From Opitutaceae bacterium (lineage in GTDB: Bacteria > Verrucomicrobiota > Verrucomicrobiia > Opitutales > Opitutaceae), in contig JADJTK010000050.1 of assembly GCA_016711225.1 (NCBI GenBank), positions 248,001 through 312,000 of the forward strand: 64,000 nucleotides of DNA. The letters run 5' to 3'. Of the stretch, positions 40,012-48,949 are shown piece after piece. Under the pieces are notes generated by a model, which ran no database searches, had not been told where the DNA came from, and was given only the letters and a program-made list of their open reading frames with translations. Numbering within the stretch: the stretch's first letter is position 1; every line of letters starts with the position of its first letter. The translations under genes and the position numbers were made by a program.

Positions 40012-41472
40012 ATGCAATCCTTCGAAGTCCTCATCATCGGCGGCGGCCCCGGCGGCTACGTGTGCGCGTTCCGCGCCGCGCAACTCGGCCTGAAAGTCGC
40101 GCTCGTCGACAAGCGCCCCGCCCTCGGCGGCACCTGCCTCAATGTCGGCTGCATCCCATCAAAAGCGCTCCTGCACGCCACCGAACACTACGCTTGGGCC
40201 CAGCACCACGCGGCCGAGAGCGGGATCAAGCTCGGCAGCGTCGAGATCGACGTCGCCACTCTGCTCAAGAAAAAGGATGCGGTGGTCGCCAAGCTCACCG
40301 GCGGCATCGCCCAACTCGCCAAGGCCCGTGCCATCACCGTCTTTACCGGCACCGCCGCGTTCACCGGCCCCAAGACGGTTCGGGTAACCGTCGCCGACGG
40401 CAAGACAGAGGACCTCACCGCGACGCACATCGTCCTCGCCACCGGCTCCGCACCGGTGGAGCTGCCCTTCCTCAAATTCGACGGCCAGACCATCGTATCC
40501 TCCGACGCCGCCATCGCCTTCGATTCCGTCCCCAAGAAGCTGGTGGTGGTGGGCGGCGGGGCTATCGGCCTCGAACTCGGCTCCGTCTGGGCCCGCCTTG
40601 GCAGCGAAGTCACCGTGGTCGAGTTTCTCCCCAAGATCGTCGCCGCCTACGACGACGACATCGTGCGCAACTTCACCCGCATTCTCCAGAAACAGGGCCT
40701 CAAGATCGAGACCGCCACCCGGGTCACGGGCGTGAGAATCCAGGCGCCCGAATCCCTAAATCCTGCGGATCCGACCCAATCGAAAATCGAAAATCCGAAA
40801 TCGAAAATATCGGCGGTCCTCACCGCGGAGCGCGACGGCAAACCTCTGGAATTCCCCGCCGACAAGATCCTGGTCGCCGTTGGGCGACGCCCCTACACCG
40901 ACGGGATCAACCTCGCCGCCGCCGGGGTCGAGCTCGACGACAAGAAGCGCATCAAGGTGGACCACCATCTTCGCACCACGGCCGCGGATGTTTGGGCGAT
41001 CGGCGATGTCGTGGCCGGCCCGATGCTCGCCCACAAAGCCGAGGAGGATGGCGTGGCCGTCGCCGAATGGATCGCCGGCAAGGCCGGTCACATCGATTGG
41101 GATATCGTGCCGGCCATCGTCTATACTGACCCCGAAGTCGCCGGCGTCGGCCTCGGCGAAGATGGCGCCAAGGCCAAGGGCCTCGCCGTGAAGGTCGGCA
41201 AGTTCAACTTCGCCGCCAACGGCCGTGCCCTCGCCGCCGATGCCGCCGACGGCTTCGTGAAGCTCATTGCCGACGCCAAGACCGACCGCCTTCTCGGTGC
41301 CCAGATTTTGGGGCACAATGCCGGTGAACTCATCAGCGAGGTCGTCGCGCACATGAGTTACGGTGGCAGTGCCGAAGATCTCGCCCGCACCATCCACGCT
41401 CACCCCACGATGGGAGAAGCCGTGAAGGAAGCCGCGTTGGCCGTGAGCAAGAGCGCGCTCCACGCCCTCTAG
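40012..41472 (+). CDS. lpdA: Dihydrolipoamide dehydrogenase (E3)
   Basis: 486 aa from ATG 40012. FAD-disulfide oxidoreductase that reoxidises the lipoyl groups of E2 with NAD+. FAD site: VLIIGGGPGGYVCAFRAAQL. Redox disulfide: GGTCLNVGCIPSKALLH. NAD site: KLVVVGGGAIGLELGSVWAR. The second FAD motif is DVWAIGDVVAGPMLAH, and the interface base is HAHPTMGEA. About residues 247-267 are a 21-residue insertion (SLNPADPTQS, KIENPKSKI) encoded by a 63-nt heptad array (40750-40812) lying in the NAD domain between TRVTGVRIQ and VLTAERDGK. The array keeps the frame. Third gene of the sucA-sucB-lpdA unit. Confidence 0.97.
   Translation: MQSFEVLIIGGGPGGYVCAFRAAQLGLKVALVDKRPALGGTCLNVGCIPSKALLHATEHYAWAQHHAAESGIKLGSVEIDVATLLKKKDAVVAKLTGGIAQLAKARAITVFTGTAAFTGPKTVRVTVADGKTEDLTATHIVLATGSAPVELPFLKFDGQTIVSSDAAIAFDSVPKKLVVVGGGAIGLELGSVWARLGSEVTVVEFLPKIVAAYDDDIVRNFTRILQKQGLKIETATRVTGVRIQAPESLNPADPTQSKIENPKSKISAVLTAERDGKPLEFPADKILVAVGRRPYTDGINLAAAGVELDDKKRIKVDHHLRTTAADVWAIGDVVAGPMLAHKAEEDGVAVAEWIAGKAGHIDWDIVPAIVYTDPEVAGVGLGEDGAKAKGLAVKVGKFNFAANGRALAADAADGFVKLIADAKTDRLLGAQILGHNAGELISEVVAHMSYGGSAEDLARTIHAHPTMGEAVKEAALAVSKSALHAL
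40750..40812. repeat. In-frame heptad array inside lpdA (9 units)
   Basis: Nine 7-nt units; the last five are of form AATCGAA/AATCCGA. Total 63 nt, a multiple of both 7 and 3, so the reading frame is kept and a 21-residue segment is added. Confidence 0.85.
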
Positions 41473-42338
41473 CGAGCTAGAACGTCGGCCGCCGTGTAGG
41501 CCACCGCGGTGAGGAGGCTCGTTCGTTTGGCGAACCCCCGCGTGAGCCGCGCCAGTGTCGTGGCCCGCTCCTTCAGAACGGGTCTCCGGGTATTGTCCGC
41601 CCGTCGCGGACCTTGAACTTCGTCCGCTCTCCGTGCCCTCGGTGTGCTCTGTGGTGACAGCTATCGCCCCGCCCCCGTAGTAGCGGGACGGCGCGGCCGT
41701 TCAGCCCTGGGAGCGCCGAGCTCCGGCTCGGCTCCGCCTCCCCTTCGTTGTGCCATATACCTTCTTTGCTCTGCCTTCGGCCGTGCCGCCCCACCAAGTC
41801 CTTGTCTTTTCGCGACTGTGAGAGATCCCGCCCCGGCGCAAATTCATGTCGCGATCGCGACACCAGTTTGCGTCTTTGCACCATCCCTCCCTGGCACCGT
41901 TTCGCGAGCGAGACGCGGGCCCCCGGTCCCCTCCCAACGCAGTTCTTTGTCGCGATCGCGACGAACAGCCGAACCTGAAATAGGCGGCGAGGAGCGGGCA
42001 GACCCACAGGAAGAGAGACGAGTCGCCTCCATCACGGTCGAGGCTGCGGGAAGCATGTTTACAGAGCGAATGGCGCCCTGTCCGCTTCCGGCCCGAGCCC
42101 GCCGGCTAACAAGGGAACCGCCCACAAGGCCCCAACATCGCAACAACGACCAAACCCGCCCAGACTGAATGCCTTCGCTATCTAGTTACACGGATTCGCC
42201 TCCGTGCCCTCCTCTCCCTCCGTGCTCTGCGCCCTCCGTAGTGTATCGGAAGGCGGGAGTAGTGCGTGGCGGATAGCATTCAACCCCGAACGGGCCACCG
42301 CACCGCGGTGGCCTACATCCCGGCATGAAGCCTTCCGC
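41473..42338. other. Long non-coding spacer with palindromes
   Basis: About 865 bp between convergent lpdA and metG with no convincing gene. It holds a REP-like GGCCACCGCGGTG element at about 41500, heptad-like stretches near 41610-41660 and at 42192-42240, two perfect 14-bp palindromes GTCGCGATCGCGAC (41848-41861 and 41949-41962), and a further GGCCACCGC-N-GCGGTGGCC hairpin near 42290-42312. Confidence 0.55.
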
Positions 42339-43862
42339 TCAGGCCCCGGCCTGCGGCTTGGGGAAAAGGATGGCGGCCTGACCCAGCGTCTTGCCGGTGA
42401 GCGTCGCCCCCCAGACGAGCTGCTCCGCCCACGTCCCCACCGGCGTGTGGCCAAGCAGCGCATCGATCTTCGCGGTGGTGCCGGGCATCACCGGCGAAAG
42501 CAGCGAGGCGGAGAGGCGCAGCGCCTCGGCCATCGTCGCCAGCGAGGTGGCCAGCAGCGCCTTGTCGGCGGCCTCGGCGGATTTGCCCAGCTTCCACGGC
42601 GCGCGCTTCTCGATATAGGCGTTGGTGGCGGTGATGAAGGTGAAGGTACGCTCCAGCGCGATGTGGAAGGCGAACTCGGCGTCGAGGCGTAGCACCTCGT
42701 CGCGGGTCTTCACCCACAATGCCTGCAGCTCGCGCTCCGGCTCCTCCTCAACCGTGGCCGCGGGCACAATGCCGGCGGCGAAGCGGTTGGTCATGTTGAG
42801 CGTGCGGTTGACGAGATTGCCCAGGTTGTTGGCCAGCTCGGCGTTGTAACGCGCGAGGAACTGCGCTTGCGAGAAGTCGCTGTCCTGCCCCACGCTCATC
42901 TCGCGGATAAGGAAATAGCGCAACGCGTCGGCGCCGTGTTGGTCGGCGAAGGCGGCGGCGTCCACGAAGTTGCCCGTGCTCTTCGACATCTTGGTGCCGT
43001 TGATCGACCACCAGCCGTGCACGAGCAGCGACTTCGGCAACTCCAGCCCGCAGGCGTGCAGCATGATCGGCCAGTAGACCGCGTGCGGCGGCACCAGGAT
43101 GTCCTTACCGATCACGTGGATGTCCGCGGGCCACTTGCCCTTGTCGGCGACGGCCGAGTAGTAGTTCACCAGCGCGTCAAACCACACATAAGTAACGTAG
43201 CCCTCGTCGAAGGGCAGCGGGATGCCCCACTCGAGGCGCTCCTTCGGGCGGGAGATGCACAGGTCGTTGAGCGGCTCGGAGAGGAACTCGAGCACCTGCT
43301 TGGCGCGGAAGCGCGGGAAGATGAAATCCTCGTGGCTCTTGATGTGGTCGATCAACCACTGCTGGTAGGCGGCGAGCTTGAAGAAGTAGTTCGACTCGGT
43401 GATTTCGACGACCTCGCCGAAGAGCTCCGGCCATTTGCCGTCGGGGCCGCGGTCCTTCTCCTGGAGGAACTGCTCTTGGCGGGCGCTGTAGAAGCCCTTG
43501 TATTCGGCCTTGTAGATCTCGCCCTTATCGAAGAGCTGCTGGAGCAGGCGGCGCACGACACTCTTGTGCCGGGTCTCCGTGGTGCGGATGAAATCGTCGT
43601 TGGAGATCTCCAACTTGGCGCAGAGGGCCTTGAACTCCGCCGAGGTGTCGTCGCAGAACTTCTGCGGGTCGATGCCCTTGGCGCGGGCGCTCTGCTGCAC
43701 CTTCTGCCCGTGCTCGTCGGTGCCGGTGAGGAAATACACGTCGTCCCCCATCAGCCGCCGGAAACGGGCAACGACGTCCGTCAGCACCTTTTCATAGGCG
43801 TGGCCCAGGTGCGGCGAACCGTTCACGTAATCGATGGCGGTCGTGATGTAGAACTTGCTCAT
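42339..43862 (-). CDS. metG: Methionyl-tRNA synthetase
   Basis: 507 aa from ATG 43862 (MSKFYITTAIDYVNGSPHLG). Charges tRNA-Met in the cytoplasm. Class I signatures: the HIGH-type GSPHLGHAYEKV and the KMSKS loop in NGTKMSKSTGNFVD. VGDDVYFLTGTDEHGQKVQQ and YVTYVWFDALVNYY are also typical. It is the shorter form: no four-Cys zinc knuckle is seen in the connective peptide (SARQEQFLQEKDRGPDGKWP lacks Cys) and the C-terminal dimerisation domain is absent. An upstream frame extension to 44132 overlaps the divergent gene and is not used. The anticodon domain ends with LGQAAILFPKPQAG. Confidence 0.96.
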   Translation of the reverse strand: MSKFYITTAIDYVNGSPHLGHAYEKVLTDVVARFRRLMGDDVYFLTGTDEHGQKVQQSARAKGIDPQKFCDDTSAEFKALCAKLEISNDDFIRTTETRHKSVVRRLLQQLFDKGEIYKAEYKGFYSARQEQFLQEKDRGPDGKWPELFGEVVEITESNYFFKLAAYQQWLIDHIKSHEDFIFPRFRAKQVLEFLSEPLNDLCISRPKERLEWGIPLPFDEGYVTYVWFDALVNYYSAVADKGKWPADIHVIGKDILVPPHAVYWPIMLHACGLELPKSLLVHGWWSINGTKMSKSTGNFVDAAAFADQHGADALRYFLIREMSVGQDSDFSQAQFLARYNAELANNLGNLVNRTLNMTNRFAAGIVPAATVEEEPERELQALWVKTRDEVLRLDAEFAFHIALERTFTFITATNAYIEKRAPWKLGKSAEAADKALLATSLATMAEALRLSASLLSPVMPGTTAKIDALLGHTPVGTWAEQLVWGATLTGKTLGQAAILFPKPQAGA

Positions 43863-44052
43863 GGAAGAACCGGCAGCGTGCCCGGTCCGGGCGCCCACGG
43901 CCAAGGAAAAATGACGCCTAGGCGTTTCCGCCCTGGAGCCAGCCTCCGGCGCGACGAAATCCCGGGGGAATCCCGGCCGACGTGGGATTGATCCCTGTGC
44001 AGGATCATCGGATCCGCTTCGCCGTAACCCCAGTTCGGAACGCCCGCCCAAC
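43863..44052. promoter_or_regulatory. Divergent promoter region with 12-bp palindrome
   Basis: 190 bp between metG (minus) and the hydrolase-subtilisin gene (plus). It contains the perfect palindrome ACGCCTAGGCGT at 43914-43925, a possible operator. No clear -10/-35 pair was identified. Confidence 0.3.
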
Positions 44053-47000
44053 ATGAGAACCTCTCCCCTTCTCCGCCTTCTCCGCCCCGCCGGTCTGACC
44101 GCGCTCCTGGCTGCGCTCCCGCTGCTCGCCACAACCTACGAATACGCGCTCGGCGACCCCGGCAACCGCACGCTCCGTCTGAACATCCCGGCCTCCGTCA
44201 CCACCGCGCGCGGCATTCTCATCTGGGGCAACGGATCCAACTCGGACTTGCGCAGCATGGCGACCGATCCGGAGTTCGTCGCCCTCGCCGAATCGATGGG
44301 CTTCGCCGTGCTCGGCACCGCTATGTGGGACGCCTTCTTCCCGAGCATACCCGACGAGTTCACCGCCTTCCAGAACGCGATCGCGCAACTCGCCACCACC
44401 AGCGGACACCCCGAGCTGAGCTGGGTGCCGTGGCTGCCCGTGGGCCACTCCAACGGCGGCAGCATGTCCTACGGGAGCAACACCCTCCAGCCCGCCCGCA
44501 CCATCGCCTTGGCGGTCAACCAGGCTCGCGGCTACAACAATACCCGCCCCTCCGTCGCCGCACTCGCGACGCCCGGCCTTCTGCTTGCCGGCGGCGGCGA
44601 CACTGACATCCGCCGCACCAACATTCGCGACCTCTTCGAGGGCAACCGTCCCCGTGGCGCCCTCTGGGCGTGGGCCGAACAAGAAGGCCTCGGCCACGCC
44701 TACGGCGACTCCTTCGAACTCATCCTGCCGTTCGCCGCGGCGATGGAAGCGCGCCGCTACCCGGACACCGCGTCACCACGGTCCGGACCCATCGCCCTGC
44801 TGCCCCTCGCGGAGTCGGAGGGCTGGCTTGTCGAGCCGTCCTCACACCTCTCCGGCCTCGCCGAGATCGCGGCCTACGCCGATTACCCGCACGACCGGAC
44901 CACCGCCGGCTGGCTGCCCAACCGACGCCTCGCCTACATCTTCCGCGCCTACGCCAGCCACGGGAAGCCAACCGAGACCGCCACGGTGGATGTCGGTCAC
45001 GGCCCTGTGGCCTGGGGCACGACCGTCACCTACACCATCGGCCCGCCCGCCGTCGCGTGGTCGGCCATCGAGTACTACGAGGGCGATGTGCTCCTGGGCC
45101 GCACCACTCCGGCCACCCCCAACCCGCTCACCATCACCCACGTGCCCACCGCCTCCGGCTATTCCGTCTACCACGCGCTGATCACCCTCGCCGACGGCAC
45201 GACGCGCCGCACCACGCCGCCGCGGCGCGTCTTCGTTCGCGCCGCCATTCCGCAGGCCCCGACGAGCTTCAAGGACGACATCGGCTACACCGCCTTGAAA
45301 GCCGAGTATCCGGACCTTCCGACCGGCGCGAACCTCACGATGCTCATGTGCGACTTTTCCAGCGCCGCCACCAACTGGAGCTGGGCCGTCCAGCCGGGCG
45401 GCGAGCTGGCGGGTAAGACGATCACCTACCTGCCGGCCGGCACCGTGCCGGCCGGCTACTCGCCGCACGCGACCGGAGTGACGACCATCGTCGCCGGAAA
45501 CGACACCGGCCTGCTCCCGGGCATCCCCGCCATCAGCTCCCTCTGGGCCGACAACATCAGCTCGGGATTGTTGCGCACCGGCGAACGGGTCGCCCCGAAT
45601 CCACCGGCATGGGATTTCGAAGTCATCACCTGGAATTGGTCCGACGACGTCTGGTCGACGGACATGATCCGGCGCATGGACTGGCAGATCGACCAGCAGG
45701 GCGTTACCGTCGTCGAGGCGATCAGCAACGAACGCAACAGTCCCGTCGCCTACACCTTCACCAGCGGCTACAACCTCATCGTGGTCGGAGTGACGTCAGG
45801 TGAACACAACAGCGGCCCGACGCGAACCGAGGTCCCTGGCCGCGCCAAGCCCGACATCGTCGCCCCCACGCAATACACCAGCGGCGGCACGCCCACCGTG
45901 GCCGGCTGCGCCGGCCTCATCATCGCCAAAGCCAAGCTCGACCCCGCACTCGCCTTCGCGAGGGACCCTCGCGCCGTGAAGGCGCTGCTACTCGCCGGCG
46001 CGACCAAGGAGCCAATTCCCACCTGGTCGCACACCCCCACCCAGCCGCTCGACGCGCACTTCGGCGCCGGACAGGTCAACATCGCCCACAGCTACCACAT
46101 GCTGCTGGGCGGGCGGCAAGCTGCCGGAACCGCCTGGGCGCCACTGGATGGCTGGGACAAGGCCATCACCAGTTCCTCCAGTCGCTACTTCGTCGAAGTG
46201 CCAGTCGGTCAGGTTGCTACGCTCTCCGCCGCTCTGGTCTGGCACCGTATCATCACGCCAAACGCCAACTGGTCCACCCTCACGCCCTCGCTCGCCGACC
46301 TCAACCTTCGCCTCGCCACCGCCACCGCCAGCTTCGGTGTCGGCACCACCGTGGCCGAGAGCCGCTCGACCATCGAAAACGTCGAGCACCTCTACGAAAC
46401 CAGCCTCCCCGCCGGCCGCTACGTCATTGAAGTCACGGGTCCCTCCGGGACCGCCTACGGCATCGCATGGCGCACAACCCTCGTTCCAAATGACGAGCCA
46501 TTGGTCACGATTCAGCCCAGCGCCCAGTCGGTTGTGGTCGGCGCGAGCGCCCTCTTCTCGATCGAGGCGTCCGGAACTCAAGCACCGAGTTTCCAGTGGT
46601 ACAAAAGCGGCGTCGCCATCACTGGAGCAACCGACTCAACCCTCTTCTTTCCAACGGTGGGCCCCGCCGAAACCGGCCTCTACGATTGCGCCGTGACTGG
46701 CCTCGCCGGCAGCACCCTCTCCGCTCCGACCGTCCTCGGCGTCGTCCCGGCCACCGGCCAGCGCACAGCCGGCGACGTCAGCACCCGGGCGGAGTGGCAG
46801 GACATTCACCACCCCAACGGCGCCGTATACGACCAGTTTTTACTCACGGGTTCGGCCGGCACTTTCACCGCCGACCCCGGCCAAATCGCGCGCTGTTCGT
46901 ACCTCGATAGCAACGACAGCATCGTCCAGGTCGAAATGTCCGGCGCCGGGGCGATCACCATCAATCTCGACAACGCCAGCGGCCCAATGGCTCCGACTCT

Positions 47001-47547
47001 CTACAATCAGAGCGACATCCAGTATATGAAGGGCAAGGCGACGATCACCCTGTCCGGCGCCGACGCCAGCACCCACTTCACGATCTATTCGGTGGGTACA
47101 GGCACCAACCTCAGTGTCACCCGCCCGGATGCGGCCTATGCCGGTTGGGCCGATGTGGCAGTGGCGGGCATCCTCAGCACCGATGGCGGCCTCGGTGGAA
47201 TCCACCAAGGAAACACCAACTACAACGCCGCCGTCGGCTACACCGGCCTCTACGCCCCGAACACCACCTCGGTGGGCGAAACCGTGGTCCTCCATGGGAT
47301 CGCGGCCAGCGGTGCGGCCCAGCCCTACCTCTTCTTCGGCCCCGGGGGCACCGCCGCCATCAAGATCGCCGGCGGCAGCCTCGCCCAGCCCAGCGGCGAT
47401 GTCATTACGGTCTCCGGCCTCTCGCGCGTCACCATGGGCGCCGGCCAGGATTCTTGCGGCCGCGCAGCGCCCGCCCAAGCAATCCAAACCCGTCTCATCG
47501 ATCCCAACGGCAGCGATGTGACCTCCGCCGTCGTCGTCAATCCGTGA
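44053..47547 (+). CDS. Secreted fusion: alpha/beta hydrolase + subtilisin-like + Ig domain
   Basis: 1,164 aa. Signal peptide (LTALLAALPLLATTYEYALG). Residues about 35-260 look like an alpha/beta hydrolase: GILIWGNGSNSDLRSM, nucleophile in PVGHSNGGSMSYG (about 131-136), and late GLGHAYGDS as candidate His. Residues about 415-660 resemble an S8 subtilase: candidate Asp in TMLMCDFSS (about 432), His in SPHATGVTTIVAGND (about 470), and Ser in YTSGGTPTVAGCAGLI (about 609), preceded by RAKPDIVAPT and followed by RAVKALLLAGATK. An Ig-like domain (817-896, FQWYKSGVAITGA) and a C-terminal region ending GAGQDSCGRAAPAQAIQTRL complete it. Both active sites seem to be kept. The domain calls are from motifs, and the pairing is unusual. 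Confidence 0.68.
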   Translation: MRTSPLLRLLRPAGLTALLAALPLLATTYEYALGDPGNRTLRLNIPASVTTARGILIWGNGSNSDLRSMATDPEFVALAESMGFAVLGTAMWDAFFPSIPDEFTAFQNAIAQLATTSGHPELSWVPWLPVGHSNGGSMSYGSNTLQPARTIALAVNQARGYNNTRPSVAALATPGLLLAGGGDTDIRRTNIRDLFEGNRPRGALWAWAEQEGLGHAYGDSFELILPFAAAMEARRYPDTASPRSGPIALLPLAESEGWLVEPSSHLSGLAEIAAYADYPHDRTTAGWLPNRRLAYIFRAYASHGKPTETATVDVGHGPVAWGTTVTYTIGPPAVAWSAIEYYEGDVLLGRTTPATPNPLTITHVPTASGYSVYHALITLADGTTRRTTPPRRVFVRAAIPQAPTSFKDDIGYTALKAEYPDLPTGANLTMLMCDFSSAATNWSWAVQPGGELAGKTITYLPAGTVPAGYSPHATGVTTIVAGNDTGLLPGIPAISSLWADNISSGLLRTGERVAPNPPAWDFEVITWNWSDDVWSTDMIRRMDWQIDQQGVTVVEAISNERNSPVAYTFTSGYNLIVVGVTSGEHNSGPTRTEVPGRAKPDIVAPTQYTSGGTPTVAGCAGLIIAKAKLDPALAFARDPRAVKALLLAGATKEPIPTWSHTPTQPLDAHFGAGQVNIAHSYHMLLGGRQAAGTAWAPLDGWDKAITSSSSRYFVEVPVGQVATLSAALVWHRIITPNANWSTLTPSLADLNLRLATATASFGVGTTVAESRSTIENVEHLYETSLPAGRYVIEVTGPSGTAYGIAWRTTLVPNDEPLVTIQPSAQSVVVGASALFSIEASGTQAPSFQWYKSGVAITGATDSTLFFPTVGPAETGLYDCAVTGLAGSTLSAPTVLGVVPATGQRTAGDVSTRAEWQDIHHPNGAVYDQFLLTGSAGTFTADPGQIARCSYLDSNDSIVQVEMSGAGAITINLDNASGPMAPTLYNQSDIQYMKGKATITLSGADASTHFTIYSVGTGTNLSVTRPDAAYAGWADVAVAGILSTDGGLGGIHQGNTNYNAAVGYTGLYAPNTTSVGETVVLHGIAASGAAQPYLFFGPGGTAAIKIAGGSLAQPSGDVITVSGLSRVTMGAGQDSCGRAAPAQAIQTRLIDPNGSDVTSAVVVNP

Positions 47548-47675
47548 GATTGTGCCCGGGCCGGCACCCGACGGGCGACCACCTGGCCCACTATCGGGGC
47601 TCAGGCCTGCCCGCGTAATTCGTCCTTCTATTCCCCCTCCGGCTGCGCCATGGTCGATAGCCTCATCCATTCTTC

Positions 47676-48241
47676 ATGGACGCCGCCCTCGCTTTCCTCG
47701 CCCAGCTCTACACCCAGCAGCCGTGGATCTTCCTCTCCTGGCCGGTGGCGGCGATGGTCTTGGGGACCCTTCTGGTCGCCGTCTGGCCGGCAACGGCGCA
47801 ACAACTGGGCATCGTGCCCCGCACCGGGGCCGGCCTGGGGGCATCGTCACCTCACCGTTCATTCACGCCAACGCCGCACATCTCGCCGCCAACCTGCCGC
47901 CCTTCGCCGGACTTGGTTACCTCGTGTTGCACCGCGCGCCATCCCACTTCATCGCGGTGGCGGCGACGATCGCGCTGGCGACTGGCGGGCTAGTCTGGCT
48001 CTGCGCACGCAAGGCCACGCATGTCGGCATGAGCGGGGTGATCTTTGGTTTCCTCGGCTACCTCATCGCCGCCGCCTGGTTCACCAAGACCACGCCCGAC
48101 CTGATTGTCGGCGGCGGCGTCCTGCTCTTCTACGGCGGCATGCTGGCCGGGGTGGCGCCGGTGCGCGGCAGCACGTCATGGGAATCGCATTTCCTCGGGC
48201 TGGTCGCCGGCATCGGGCGAGCGTGGCTGGACCTGGGGTGA
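47676..48241 (+). CDS. Rhomboid family intramembrane serine protease, one frameshift
   Basis: Starts MDAALAFLAQLYTQQPWIFL with a hydrophobic first helix, then changes frame near 47838, where a run of five G would need six: RTGAGLG then GIVTSPFIHANAAHLAANLP. The rest carries the rhomboid signature: HANAAHLAANLPPF (H-x3-H-x3-N on helix 2), catalytic Ser in HVGMSGVIFGFLGYL, and catalytic His in SWESHFLGLVAGIG on the last helix. It cleaves within the membrane; substrate unknown. About 188 residues if repaired. The homopolymer context makes a sequencing deletion likely. Confidence 0.82.
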
Positions 48242-48381
48242 CAGGCCCTCCCCTGTAGGCTAGGGCGCCGACCTAGCCGTTTATCAAGCGGGTCATCCGG
48301 CGAAGATGAACGACCCCGACGCCCCTTCACCAACGGCGAAGGGGCCGCCTAACCGCGGTGGCCCACAGCGCAACAACCTCC

Positions 48382-48813
48382 TCAGCGCTTGAACAGATCC
48401 ACCGGCTTAAAAACGGGGACGCCGGCAGCCTGCAGCGCAGCGAGCGCCTTGTCGGTGTTGTCGAAACGAAAGACCATCACCGCATCGGTGCCGGGGCGCT
48501 CGGCGAAGGCGTACATGTACTCCACCGATACGCCGGCTTTCTCCAGCAGCACCAGCACGCCGGCGAGACCGCCGGGCCGATCCGGCACCTGCAGGGCGAC
48601 GACCTCGGTGGTGGTCACCGCATAGCCGGCATCGATCGCGATAGCCTTGGCCTTGTCGACATCGGGGGTGAGCAGGCGTAGCAGGCCGAACTCGCCGTTG
48701 TCGGAAAGCATGAGCGTGCTGAGATTCACCGCAGCATCCGCGAGTGTACGACAAAGCGCGGAAAGGCGGCCGGGGCGATTTTCGAGGAAGACGGACAACT
48801 GGGTGATTTTCAT
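48382..48813 (-). CDS. ACT-domain protein
   Basis: 143 aa with two ACT repeats: MKITQLSVFLENRPGRLSAL (residues 1-70) and VVALQVPDRPGGLAGVLVLL (about 72-140). The N-R-PG-L and D-RPG-LA turns bind amino acids in this family. It lies 130 bp downstream of the phenylacetate-CoA ligase gene on the same strand. Proteins of this type often accompany paaK and iorAB and are thought to sense aromatic or branched amino acids; that role is inferred from context. Confidence 0.88.
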   Translation of the reverse strand: MKITQLSVFLENRPGRLSALCRTLADAAVNLSTLMLSDNGEFGLLRLLTPDVDKAKAIAIDAGYAVTTTEVVALQVPDRPGGLAGVLVLLEKAGVSVEYMYAFAERPGTDAVMVFRFDNTDKALAALQAAGVPVFKPVDLFKR

Positions 48814-48830
48814 CGGGGGTAGAAGCAGTC

Positions 48831-48949
48831 GCGAGTAGCGGGTAGTGAATCAGGTGTGAGTAGATCAGACAGCGATCCAAACGAGTAACGGGTGATGAAC
48901 AGGTGTGGTTGGCCCACTCGCTACCCGCTACTCGCTCCTCGCTACTATC
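48831..48949. repeat. Inverted heptad arrays between ACT and paaK genes
   Basis: The left arm starts GCGAGTA, GCGGGTA at 48831 and the right arm runs CACTCGC, TACCCGC, TACTCGC to 48949. The arms are reverse complements (GCGAGTAGCGGGTAGT against ACCCGCTACTCGC). Inside, GTGAATCAGGTGTG (48845) and GTGATGAACAGGTGTG (48892) form a direct repeat. The right arm covers the paaK stop codon. Confidence 0.85.
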
